NCBI RefSeq assembly: GCF_018614195.1
Contig: NZ_JAGGOT010000035.1
Coordinates: 123,708-187,707, forward strand
Direction of reading: 5' to 3'
Origin: Streptomyces sp. ISL-43
Lineage (GTDB): Bacteria > Actinomycetota > Actinomycetes > Streptomycetales > Streptomycetaceae
Length of the DNA stretch: 64,000 bases
The notes beneath the pieces are model-generated. The model was not told the DNA's origin, did not search any database, and saw only the letters and a program-made list of their open reading frames with translations. Shown one piece after another: positions 24,372-32,478 of the stretch; positions within the stretch are counted from its first letter, which is position 1, and each line of letters starts with the position of its first letter. The position numbers and the translations under genes were made by a program.

Positions 24372-26402
24372 ATGCTTCCGATCAGCAGACGGAACCTGTT
24401 GCGGGGTGCCGCCGGGGCGGGCGCGCTCCCGCTCCTGGGCGCCGGCCGGGCCGCGGCCAGGGCCGCCGACGCCGTGCCGCCCCATCGGTGGGTCGGCGCA
24501 GGACCTTTCGCGTACGTCTACGACCCGTCCACCTCCGCCGGTCCGCGCTATCTCAACGACCACACGCTGATCAAGGCCCAGGGCCGCTGGCACCTGTTCA
24601 GCATCGTCGGGGACAGTGCGCCGCGCGGCGAATCCCCGGACAGCGCGGGGGAGACCTCCTTCGCCCACGCCTCCGCGCCGAGCCCGAACGGGCCGTGGAC
24701 CTCCCACGCCGACGCACTCACCGTCGCCCCGTCCTATTTCGGCGAGGAACACCTGTGGGCGCCCCACGTCGTCGCGGCGGGCGGCAGATTCTGGTTGTTC
24801 TACGCCGCAGGCGGCGAGAGCGGTGCCGCGATCAATCTCGCCACGTCGTCGGACCTGTTCACCTGGACGCGCGAGCCGTCCGGACCACTGTTCCGCGGGC
24901 TCGCGGCGCGCGACCCGATGGTGCTGCGGGTCGGCGGCGAGTGGGTCATGTACTACACGGAACTCTCGAGCGCGGACGGCCACCACGTCGTGGCCTGCAG
25001 ACGGTCCGCCGATCTGGTGCACTGGAGCGAGCCGGGCGTCGCGTTCACCGACGCGACCACGGACACGACCGTCTCGGTCACCGAGTCGCCGTACGTCGTC
25101 GAACGGGACGGCTGGTACTACCTGTTCATCGGGCCGAGGGGCGGCTACGAGGGCACGGACGTGCTGGCGTCCCGGGACCCGTTCCACTTCGACGTCTCCG
25201 GCTACGCGGGCCACGTGCCCGGTCACGCCGTAGAGGTGTTCGCCGACGGGGAGACGTGGTACGCCAGCGCCGCGGGCTGGTTTCGGTACGGTCTGCACGT
25301 GGCGCCCCTTGACTGGCGGGACACGCCATCGCCGTGGCAGAGCGCGGACAACCCGGTGGCCGGCCTCGACGTCGGCGGCCGCCTTACGGTGTTCGCGCTC
25401 GACGCCTCCGACCGCTCGGTGTTGCGGCGCGTCCAGCTCGACCCGGACACCGACACCTGGTCGCAGTGGGAGTCCTTCGGAGGGCCGGCCGGTGCCGTTC
25501 CCACACTCGGCCGCAACGCCGGCGGCAGGCTCGAGGTGTTCTCGCTCGCCCCGGAGGGTGTCAACCTGCACCACCGGGTGCAGCGGCCGGACGGTGGCTG
25601 GTACGACTGGGAGGAGTTCGGCGGCCCGGCCGGCGCTGCCCCTTCCGTCGCCCGCGACGCCGACGGCCGGCTGGAGGTGTTCGCCCTGAGCCCCGGCGGC
25701 GCCTCCGTCGCCCGGCGACGGCAGTGGTCACCCGGATCCCTGGCCTGGGACCCGTGGGAGCCCGGCTTCGGCGGGGCCGCGGGCGCGCCACCGGTGGTCG
25801 CGGCGAACGCCGACGGCCGGCTGGAGGTGTTCACCCTCGCGCCCGGCGGCTCCGGGATCCACCACCGGTGGCAGGAGGCCCCGGGCGGCGCTTGGACCGC
25901 CGCATGGCACCGCTTCGGCACCGCGGCCGGCGCCGTACCTCGGGTGGCCGGGGACGGTAGCGGCCGGCTCACCGTCGCCGCGATCGGACCGTCGAGCGTG
26001 GGAACCTTCAGCCGGCAGCAGTCCGCGGCGAACGGCGGCTGGGACGCCTGGCTGCCGATGTTCGGCTGGAGCGCCGCCGCCCCGGCGCTCGTCGCCAACG
26101 CCGACGGCCGCCTCGAGGCGTTCTCGCTGACGCCCGGTGGCGCCCGGCTCAGCCACCGCTGGCAGATCGCCCCGGGTGGAAGCTGGAATTCCGGCGGGGA
26201 GTTCGGCGAGCCCGGCATCAGGCTCGCCGCCACGCCCACGGCCGTGCTCGATTCCACCGGGCGGACGCACGTCTTCGCCGTCACCGCCGAAGGCCGGATG
26301 CGCACCCGCGTCCAGGCTCAGCCGAGCGGCGGGTGGCGGCCGTGGACGGCCTTCGGCGACCGCACGGTCGCACCTGTCGTGTCGGGCAGTCCCGCTCTCT
26401 GA
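24372..26402 (+). CDS. Tat-secreted GH43-like glycoside hydrolase with seven-repeat lectin-like propeller
   Basis: ATG 24372 follows GGAGAG and gives 676 residues. The Tat signal is PISRRNLLRGAAGAGALPLL, cleaved near ARAADA. Residues 40-320 resemble a five-bladed GH43/GH32-type propeller: NDHTLIKAQGRWHLFSI, EEHLWAPHVVAAGGRFWLFY, ARDPMVLRVGGEWVMYYTE, TESPYVVERDGWYYLFIGP. Acidic residues in the N-D, R-D-P and E-S-P blocks are the expected catalytic trio. Residues 330-675 hold seven (G/D)GRL(E/T)VF-type repeats with W.....FGG.AGA.P linkers, more diverged than in the two neighbours. I expect cleavage of a beta-linked plant, fungal or bacterial polysaccharide, with the propeller as anchor. Confidence 0.82.
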   Translation: MLPISRRNLLRGAAGAGALPLLGAGRAAARAADAVPPHRWVGAGPFAYVYDPSTSAGPRYLNDHTLIKAQGRWHLFSIVGDSAPRGESPDSAGETSFAHASAPSPNGPWTSHADALTVAPSYFGEEHLWAPHVVAAGGRFWLFYAAGGESGAAINLATSSDLFTWTREPSGPLFRGLAARDPMVLRVGGEWVMYYTELSSADGHHVVACRRSADLVHWSEPGVAFTDATTDTTVSVTESPYVVERDGWYYLFIGPRGGYEGTDVLASRDPFHFDVSGYAGHVPGHAVEVFADGETWYASAAGWFRYGLHVAPLDWRDTPSPWQSADNPVAGLDVGGRLTVFALDASDRSVLRRVQLDPDTDTWSQWESFGGPAGAVPTLGRNAGGRLEVFSLAPEGVNLHHRVQRPDGGWYDWEEFGGPAGAAPSVARDADGRLEVFALSPGGASVARRRQWSPGSLAWDPWEPGFGGAAGAPPVVAANADGRLEVFTLAPGGSGIHHRWQEAPGGAWTAAWHRFGTAAGAVPRVAGDGSGRLTVAAIGPSSVGTFSRQQSAANGGWDAWLPMFGWSAAAPALVANADGRLEAFSLTPGGARLSHRWQIAPGGSWNSGGEFGEPGIRLAATPTAVLDSTGRTHVFAVTAEGRMRTRVQAQPSGGWRPWTAFGDRTVAPVVSGSPAL

Positions 26403-26877
26403 GCGCGGAGTGCGGATCTCGCCAAGTGAAAAGGGAAAACGGGCGGTTAGGCGGCGCTGTGATGCCCCGAGAACGGTGACGTTCCCCACCTTGGCCGGGT
26501 CGGGACGGGGTTTCCGCGCCCAGGGCGGGAGGGCGGGTCCCGCTCGGCGGCCTTGAATATCGGTGCACCGTGTCCCCACGCCCCGGCGTGAGAACTTCCT
26601 CCGATCAGCTCGGCAGAGAGTCGAAAACAACCCCAAATGGCCACCGCTGCCGCAGAGTCGAGGTGACCCGGGACACAGCGGGAGGCGCTCTGGCGGGGGA
26701 GGGCCGGCGAGCCTCCCGGGAAGGAGCTTCGGGAGCCTCCAGGGGCAGCCGGGGCGGGCAGCCCGCCCGGGCCGGCGGTCCCGGCCGAAGTGGCCGAAGT
26801 ACGCCGATGAACTCCCTTGAGAGATGAGTATTGTTCCACTCGTCGGACCGATACGACGCGTGGAACAGGGGGGAGCG
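26403..26877. other. Intergenic region before the FHA-kinase operon
   Basis: This gap of about 475 bp shows no gene with family resemblance. It includes a 10-bp palindrome CGGTGCACCG (26561-26570) and the long inverted repeat at 26832-26867. A short frame from ATG 26824 is in phase with the downstream gene, but the better start is GTG 26878. Confidence 0.5.
26832..26867. promoter_or_regulatory. 14-bp inverted repeat just before the FHA-like gene
   Basis: The arms 26832-26845 (TGTTCCACTCGTCG) and 26854-26867 pair at 13 of 14 positions around GACCGATA. The repeat ends directly before the ribosome site of the FHA-like gene. It could be an operator or an mRNA leader hairpin. Confidence 0.6.
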
Positions 26878-27687
26878 GTGAGCGGCGTAGTCGTCCATCT
26901 GCCGCAGGGATGTAGTGGCGCCGACGGCGGCGAACCGTACGGTGACGCGGTGACGCTACGGCTCGGACCGGGCGAAGTCGCCCGCTTCGGACGGGGCTCC
27001 GCGGCCATCCCCGTCGAGCTTCGCCTCGCCGACGCGGCGATTTCCCGGCTCGCCGGGGAGATCCGCGTGACCGACGACCATTGGCAGCTGACGAACCACA
27101 GCACCACCCACAGCTACCTGGTGGAGAACCCGGAGGGAGCCGGGGAGTACCTGAGGGTTCCGCCGCGACGGATCGGGGCGCCCGTCCCGTTCGAGTTCTC
27201 GCGCGTGGTGCTGCCCACCCGCAGCGACGTCACCGTTTCCTTCCAGGTGTTCGCGCCCGACCACGTCTATCTGGACCCGGAGGCCATGGGCGTCCCCTGG
27301 GGCCGCCTCACGGTCACCGCGTACTCCCTGGACGAGACGGCCACCTACTTCCTCGTCCTCGTCGCACTCTGCGAGCCGCGCCTGCGCGACCAGTCCCGCG
27401 TGGCGGTCCCCACGACTCCCCAGATCGTCGAGCGTCTCAGGGGGCACGTCACCTGCGGCACGCTGACCGCGCGTGCGATCAGCTCGCACATCGACTACCT
27501 CGCCGAGGAGAAGCTGCGCATCGGCGTCTCGGACCTCCGCGAACCCGGCAAGGGCGACCGCCGCAACGGGAAGCGGGAGGAGATCGTCGGGCTCGCGCTG
27601 CGGTTCGGGCTCGTACGGGAGGAGCACCTCACGCTGCTGCCGCCCCTGACGGGGGCCGGCGGGCGGGAGCGGCAGAGCGCGCGATGA
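26878..27687 (+). CDS. FHA-domain-like protein partnered with a Ser/Thr kinase
   Basis: I prefer GTG 26878, 2 bases after GGGGGGAGCG, over the in-frame ATG 26824. This gives 269 residues. Residues 10-110 read like a forkhead-associated beta sandwich: LRLGPGEVARFGRGSAAIPV, then AAISRLAGEIRVTDDHWQLT with NHSTTHSYLV. This is the FGR...I-S/R...H-W-L-N-S/H pattern, though the phosphothreonine-contact Ser is not obvious. The second half (DPEAMGVPWGRLTVTAYSLD to the basic C-terminus) is helical and includes a possible winged-helix. It overlaps the kinase start by ATGA, so the two proteins are translationally coupled. FHA domains read phosphothreonine, so it is probably a substrate or adaptor of that kinase. 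Confidence 0.7.
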   Translation: MSGVVVHLPQGCSGADGGEPYGDAVTLRLGPGEVARFGRGSAAIPVELRLADAAISRLAGEIRVTDDHWQLTNHSTTHSYLVENPEGAGEYLRVPPRRIGAPVPFEFSRVVLPTRSDVTVSFQVFAPDHVYLDPEAMGVPWGRLTVTAYSLDETATYFLVLVALCEPRLRDQSRVAVPTTPQIVERLRGHVTCGTLTARAISSHIDYLAEEKLRIGVSDLREPGKGDRRNGKREEIVGLALRFGLVREEHLTLLPPLTGAGGRERQSAR

Positions 27688-29234
27688 CGCCGCCGCACGG
27701 CCTGCGCGACACCACGGAACGCGATCGCAGGGACCTGCTCCCGCCCGGCTACCGGGTGCGGGACTGGACGGTCACCGACTTGATCGGCGCCGGTGGCTGG
27801 TCCACGGTCTACGCGGCACGGCCGGCCGACAGGCACCCGGACCGGACCGGCGGGACCCCTGCGGGCCGGTCGGCGGGACCCGCCGACGTCGCGCTCAAAA
27901 TCATGCCGACCGCCGGGTACGCGCCGCGCCAGACACGCAGGATCGTGGAATCCGCCCGCCGCGAGGTCGAACTCGGGCGCAGGGCCGGGCATCCCCGGCT
28001 GATCGGCCTCCTGGACTCCTTCGTCCTCGCCGCACCGGACCGCCCCTCCCTGGACGGCGCGATCGTGCTGGTCATGGAGCGGGCCGCGGGCAGCCTGCGC
28101 GAACTCCTCGACGCGGGGGTGGCCGAGGCCGATCGCGCCCGGCTGATCGCGGGAATCTGCGAGGGACTCGCCCACCTCCACCGGTCGGGCTGGGTCCACG
28201 CCGATCTCAAGCCGGAGAACGTACTGCTGGGCACCGACCGCTCCGTGAAGCTCGCGGACTTCGGCCTCGCCACCGAAATGACGGGGACGCACGGGTACGC
28301 GCCTCCCATGGGCACCCTGGACTACCTCCCGCCCGAGCGCTGGCGGGCGCCCCTCGGGGAACTGGGCGTGCAGGTCCGGCCGAGTGCCGACATCTGGGCC
28401 CTGGGCATCGTCATCCACGAGGTGTTCGCGTCCGGTGCCTCCCCGTTCTCCGGCGCCACACCCATGGCGCGGGGCGCCGCCGTCCAGGAGTACGGAGAGG
28501 GGCGTGCGCCGCTGCGCATGGACCACGCCGTGCCGCCGTTCTGGCGCGCGCTGGCCGCCGACTGCCTCGCCCCGACCCACACGGCGCGCGCCCCGCACAC
28601 CGCCGAGAGCCTGCTCGCGCGCATCGCCGCCGAACGAGGGACGGGCGAGACGGGGGCAGGACGGCTGTGGCGCCGAGCCCGCGCCGCCGTCCTCGCCACC
28701 GCGCTCTGCGGGATCGCCGGCGCCACCCTGTGGTCGGACGCGGTACGGGCGAGCCCGTCCGCACCGCCCGGCCGCGCGGGTGCGGCGGTTGCCGGCACGA
28801 TCCGGGTGTTCAACGCGGAACGGGGGTGCCAGGAGCGGGCCGACCGGGACCCGCAGTGCAGTCTGGGGCTGGCGATCGATCCCCTGCGTGAGTACACCGC
28901 GGACAACGTCGTGCCGTCCCGGGTGTGGCACGGAGACGTCCTCGCCGTCGACTGCCAGTTGCCCGACGGGCGGTCTGTCATCGACGAGGCGAACCTGCAG
29001 TCAACCCGCTGGTTCCACGTCCGTCTCCCGCCCGGCTCCACACCCCCCACGGCCTGGCTCCCCGCCGTACGGACGAAGGACCGGCCGGAGCTGCCGGGGT
29101 GCCCGCCACCCGGCGGCCGTGCGAATGAGTCGCGGGGGGCGGGGCAGGCGGAGCTCAGGCGGATCCGCTGCACGGGTCGGTTTGCCGTGGAGAGGACCCC
29201 GAACCGGTTCTGGACAGAGGAGGCCAAGTGGTGA
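27684..29234 (+). CDS. Membrane Ser/Thr protein kinase with extracellular domain
   Basis: ATG 27684 overlaps the upstream stop by 4 bases. The product has 516 residues. The kinase domain (about 25-300) has a Gly-rich loop LIGAGGWSTVYAA, the ATP Lys in VALKIM, the catalytic loop WVHADLKPENVLL (HAD in place of HRD), the ADFGLA magnesium motif and APE-like LPPERW. A single transmembrane helix (AVLATALCGIAGATLWSDAV, about 325-345) is followed by a small extracellular Cys-containing domain (ERGCQERADRDPQCSLGLAI; VLAVDCQLPDG; RIRCTGRF). It therefore senses something outside and signals to the coupled FHA-like protein. HAD instead of HRD is tolerated in many kinases, so I consider it active. Confidence 0.87.
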   Translation: MTPPHGLRDTTERDRRDLLPPGYRVRDWTVTDLIGAGGWSTVYAARPADRHPDRTGGTPAGRSAGPADVALKIMPTAGYAPRQTRRIVESARREVELGRRAGHPRLIGLLDSFVLAAPDRPSLDGAIVLVMERAAGSLRELLDAGVAEADRARLIAGICEGLAHLHRSGWVHADLKPENVLLGTDRSVKLADFGLATEMTGTHGYAPPMGTLDYLPPERWRAPLGELGVQVRPSADIWALGIVIHEVFASGASPFSGATPMARGAAVQEYGEGRAPLRMDHAVPPFWRALAADCLAPTHTARAPHTAESLLARIAAERGTGETGAGRLWRRARAAVLATALCGIAGATLWSDAVRASPSAPPGRAGAAVAGTIRVFNAERGCQERADRDPQCSLGLAIDPLREYTADNVVPSRVWHGDVLAVDCQLPDGRSVIDEANLQSTRWFHVRLPPGSTPPTAWLPAVRTKDRPELPGCPPPGGRANESRGAGQAELRRIRCTGRFAVERTPNRFWTEEAKW

Positions 29235-29283
29235 CTACAGCGCAGGCCGACCGAGTTTCCGTGCGTCGTGGGCGGAGGCACAA

Positions 29284-29550
29284 GTGAAGACCTCCAAGAT
29301 CGCTTACAAGCCGGTAGGACTGGCTCTGGGCGTCGTCGGCGGCATGATCGCCGGGATGGCGTTCAGGCAGGCCTGGAAGTTGATCGAGGGGGAGGACGAC
29401 GCTCCGGACGCCACCGACGAGGACCGCTCCTGGAAGGAGATCCTCATCGCCGCCGGTCTCCAGGGCGCGATCTTCGCCGTCGTCAAGGCTGCCGTCGACC
29501 GGTCCGGGGCTGTCGCGACCCGGCGGGTGACGGGCACCTGGCCGGGGTGA
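29284..29550 (+). CDS. DUF4235 small membrane protein
   Basis: GTG 29284 follows GCGGAGGC, giving 88 residues. The pattern KTSKIAYKPVGLALGVVGGM, IAGMAFRQAWKLIEGEDDAP, and WKEILIAAGLQGAIFAVVKA is the DUF4235 family, two transmembrane helices separated by a short acidic loop, widespread in actinobacteria with no known role. It begins 50 bp after the kinase gene on the same strand and may be transcribed with it. Confidence 0.88.
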   Translation: MKTSKIAYKPVGLALGVVGGMIAGMAFRQAWKLIEGEDDAPDATDEDRSWKEILIAAGLQGAIFAVVKAAVDRSGAVATRRVTGTWPG

Positions 29551-30036
29551 ACCCACCGCATCGCCGGCCCCACCGGTGCCCAGCGGTCAGGGGGCACGCC
29601 ATTCGGCGGCGTTCCTCGTCGCTCCAGGCACGTGTGTCGCGGGGCTCGGCATAGGGCTCCTCGTCCTTGGGCAGCCGGCCGGCGATCGCGCGCCGGCGGG
29701 TCACGCCATTTCGCGATGGACCACACCGTCAGCGCGCTGTTGCCCATTCCCAGGGCGGCGCCCGCCTGCCGCGCCGGCCCTCGCGCCGTCATCCTCGCCG
29801 GTGTCCGGGCGTTTCTGTCCGTCGCCACGGTGTGCCTGTGAGTCGCGTGTCATACCTCGCGGGTGTCCGGTTCGGCGGCACTCATGTCACTGGGCACTCG
29901 CACACCTCCCGGAATTCCGTTTGATCCTCTGAAGATCGCCGGATTTCCGGATGGAGTGCTCCGCCGAGGGCAGGCGCACGCTGTCGCCCATGGCTGCGGC
30001 CCGCTTGCAGGGCCTCGTCGATCCCGGAGGTATGCG
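29551..30036. other. Intergenic region, no gene seen
   Basis: About 485 bp between DUF4235 and the methyltransferase gene. A frame in phase with the methyltransferase extends back to 29863, but its sequence does not look like a protein domain and has no ribosome site. GTTTGATCCTCTGAAGATC near 29920 is the most AT-rich part and may contain the promoter. Confidence 0.45.
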
Positions 30037-30723
30037 GTGTCCAGTACGGCTCTGACCTGGGACAAGCTGCCTGCCGGCTTGATCTCCCTGCCCGGTGTCT
30101 ACCACCCGCAGGCGGACACCCGGCTCCTCGCCGAGGCGCTCGCCCACGAGGCCATGGGGCCCCGGACGGACGTGCTGGAGATCGGTACGGGCACCGGCGC
30201 GCTGGCCCTGCACGCCGCGGACAGGGGGGCCCGGGTCACGGCGGTCGACGTCTCCTGGCCGGCGGTGACCACGGCTCGCCTCAACGCGCTGCGTCACCGG
30301 CTGCCCTTGCGCGTCGTGCACGGCGACTTCGCCGCACGCACCTCGGGGCGCCGCTTCGACCTGGTCATCGCGAATCCGCCGTACGTTCCCTCCCCGGGGA
30401 ACCGGCTCCCGTCGCGCGGACCGGCACGGGCTTGGGACGCCGGCGTCGACGGGCGCAGCGTCATCGACCGGATCTGCGCGAGCGCCCCGGCCCTGCTGCG
30501 TCCCGGGGGCGTCCTGCTCATGGTGCATTCGGGCATGTGCGGGGCCGAAGAGACCCTCGACCGGCTGACCGGGGCGGAGATGGCCGCGGCGGTGACGGCG
30601 CGGGCCTCCGTCCCGTGGGGCCCGGTGCTGCGGTCGCGGCGGGCCTGGCTGGAGCGGCAGGGTCTGGCGGCCGGAGCCGAGGAATGGGAAGAGCTGGTGG
30701 TCATCCGTGCCCGGCACCTCTGA
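30037..30723 (+). CDS. Class I methyltransferase, HemK2/MTQ2-like
   Basis: GTG 30037 is placed by CGGAGG at 30025-30030 and gives 228 residues. Motif I is VLEIGTGTGALALHAADRGA with the acidic VDVSWPAV after it. The catalytic motif IANPPYVPSP is the NPPY of N-methyltransferases acting on Gln/Asn or adenine amino groups. The family is called HemK2/MTQ2-type and can be annotated as release-factor or protein-Gln methyltransferase. Here it overlaps a CDGSH gene, which in turn overlaps a diiron-oxidase gene. A role in a small-molecule or peptide pathway is therefore more attractive than release-factor modification. Its own substrate is not known. Confidence 0.82.
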   Translation: MSSTALTWDKLPAGLISLPGVYHPQADTRLLAEALAHEAMGPRTDVLEIGTGTGALALHAADRGARVTAVDVSWPAVTTARLNALRHRLPLRVVHGDFAARTSGRRFDLVIANPPYVPSPGNRLPSRGPARAWDAGVDGRSVIDRICASAPALLRPGGVLLMVHSGMCGAEETLDRLTGAEMAAAVTARASVPWGPVLRSRRAWLERQGLAAGAEEWEELVVIRARHL

Positions 30724-30964
30724 CAGCACGCCGTGCCCGGCGTCCCCGGCGGCGCGAGCCCGCCGGGTGTCCGTGGATCCACTGGGTCCGGTCCTGGTCG
30801 AGGGCCCTGTCGAGATCGTCCTGGACGACGGGACGGTCGCCCGCTCCGACCGGTTCGTCGTCGCGGTGTGCACGTGCCGCCGCAGTCGTACGTACCCGTG
30901 GTGCGACACCAGTCACCGCCCGCGCGAGCGAGCCGCGGCGCCGCCCGAGGACAGGAACCCGTGA
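30707..30964 (+). CDS. CDGSH-type iron-sulfur protein
   Basis: GTG 30707 overlaps the methyltransferase end by 17 bp. The 85-residue product has LVEGPVEIVLDDGTVARSDR and then CTCRRSRTYPWCDTSH. This fits the [2Fe-2S] CDGSH motif C-x-C-x2-S-x3-P-x-C-D-x-S-H with Thr in place of Gly. The three Cys and one His ligands are all present. These proteins carry labile clusters and donate electrons or clusters. It ends by a 1-bp overlap (TGATG) with the diiron oxidase gene, so it is a likely electron donor or cluster supplier for that enzyme. Confidence 0.85.
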   Translation: MPGTSDSTPCPASPAARARRVSVDPLGPVLVEGPVEIVLDDGTVARSDRFVVAVCTCRRSRTYPWCDTSHRPRERAAAPPEDRNP

Positions 30965-31998
30965 TGACACTGCCCGGCCCCAGTACGGCAGGGACCGCTG
31001 CCGGCCCTCGCCCGGTCGAAGGGAGGGGCGAGCTGTCGTGTGCCGTGACGCGGGCCCTGCGATCCGGTGCCCCGCCGGCATACGGCCCAGGGGCCCTGCT
31101 GAAGGCCGACCCGTTGGGTGAGGACCTCCAGCTCGCGCTCTATCTGCTGTACGAACTGCACTACCGCGGCTTCGACGGGGTGGACGAGGAACGGGAATGG
31201 GATCCGGACCTGCTGCGGCTGCGCCAGGCCATGGAGGCCCGCTTCCTCCACGCTCTGCGCACCGAACTGTCCGACGGGCCCCGGTCGGCCACCGAGGCCT
31301 TCGCCCCGCTCCTTGTCGAGCCCGTGGACCTTTCCGACAGCCTCAGCCACTACCTCGAAACCGAGGGCGAGCTCTGGCAGTTGCGCGAGTACGCGGCGCT
31401 GCGCTCCCTCTACCACCTCAAGGAGGCGGACCCGCACGCCTGGGTCATTCCCCGACTCACCGGCCGCGCCAAGGCCGCGATGGTCGCCATCGAGTACGAC
31501 GAGTTCGGCGCCGGCCGCGCCGACCGCATCCACGCCCGGCTGTTCGCGGACCTCATGATCGACCTGGACCTGGATCCGACGTACGGCCGCTACCTCGACC
31601 GGGCCCCGGCGGCCCTGCTCGCGACCGTGAACCTGATGTCCCTCTTCGGACTGCACAGGGCGCTGCGCGGCGCGCTCGTCGGCCACTTCGCCTGCGTCGA
31701 GGTCACCTCGTCACCCGGATCCCGCCGCCTGGCCAAGGCCATGCGGCGCTGCGGAGGAGGTCCTGCCGCAGAGCACTTCTACACCGAGCACGTCGAGGCC
31801 GACGCCGTCCATGAGCAGGTCGTACGCCGCGAGGTCATCGGCGGCCTCCTCGCCGACGAGCCCGGGCTCGAAGCGGACGTCGCCTTCGGCTGCGCGGCGA
31901 CCGTCCTCCTGGAAGACCGCCTCGCGACCGGCATCCGCGGGGCCTGGGATCAAGGGCGCACCGCGTTGCGCAGGCCCCTGCCGGGCCGAGCGGAGTAG
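30964..31998 (+). CDS. Haem-oxygenase-like diiron oxidase (iron-containing redox enzyme family)
   Basis: ATG 30964 gives 344 residues. It is the iron-containing redox enzyme family of HDO proteins. Candidate iron ligands are Glu177 and Glu180 with His190 (AIEYDEFGAGRADRIH), and a C-terminal helix with Glu275, His276, Asp280 and His283 (TEHVEADAVHEQ). Characterised HDOs N-oxygenate amines or cleave fatty acids to olefins, using a transient diiron site. Coupling with a CDGSH protein and a methyltransferase suggests a short oxidative pathway of unknown product. A second HDO occurs at 41756 in the nitroimidazole-like operon; the two are not close in sequence. Confidence 0.85.
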   Translation: MTLPGPSTAGTAAGPRPVEGRGELSCAVTRALRSGAPPAYGPGALLKADPLGEDLQLALYLLYELHYRGFDGVDEEREWDPDLLRLRQAMEARFLHALRTELSDGPRSATEAFAPLLVEPVDLSDSLSHYLETEGELWQLREYAALRSLYHLKEADPHAWVIPRLTGRAKAAMVAIEYDEFGAGRADRIHARLFADLMIDLDLDPTYGRYLDRAPAALLATVNLMSLFGLHRALRGALVGHFACVEVTSSPGSRRLAKAMRRCGGGPAAEHFYTEHVEADAVHEQVVRREVIGGLLADEPGLEADVAFGCAATVLLEDRLATGIRGAWDQGRTALRRPLPGRAE

Positions 31999-32079
31999 GA
32001 GCGGAGCAGGACACGGGACGCGGGCGGGCGACACGCCGGTCGAGGCCCGGCGCCGGCGGGGCCGCCCGTCAGCGCGCCG

Positions 32080-32268
32080 CTACATGGGGTCCATGGTTCC
32101 GCTGCCCCTGCCGTTCTCCTGCTCGCTCTTCTCCCGGATGCGCAGGGCCTTCTCCGTCAGCCGCTGTCGCTCCGCGGGATCGGTGGCGTGCTGTGCCGCC
32201 TGCTCCAGTTCTTGAGCCTTGTCACGCATCTGCCGGGCACGGTCGCTCGGCTGGTTCTCGCCGCTCAT
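32080..32268 (-). CDS. Small DUF6381-type protein
   Basis: ATG 32268 follows GAGGA. The 62-residue product (SGENQPSDRARQMRDKAQEL, HATDPAERQRLTEKALRIRE) is highly charged and predicted helical, matching the DUF6381 family of small streptomycete proteins as I remember it. No function is known. It is convergent with the diiron-oxidase gene and stands alone. Confidence 0.75.
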   Translation of the reverse strand: MSGENQPSDRARQMRDKAQELEQAAQHATDPAERQRLTEKALRIREKSEQENGRGSGTMDPM

Positions 32269-32478
32269 GATCAATCCTCGTTTCGGGGAATGCGGGTCCC
32301 TCCAGCCAAACAGCGCCGGCGTTCGCCCGCCACCGTAGCGAGCGGGCGCCACCACGGCGGCGCTGCCCGGCACGGGCGACCCGGCGGCGGCGGCACGCCC
32401 GGCCCGTCCCCGGCTACCGCCGTGTCACCCACGCCTTCACCGACCAGGTCGATACGCCTCTTGGCGTAATACCAGGGC

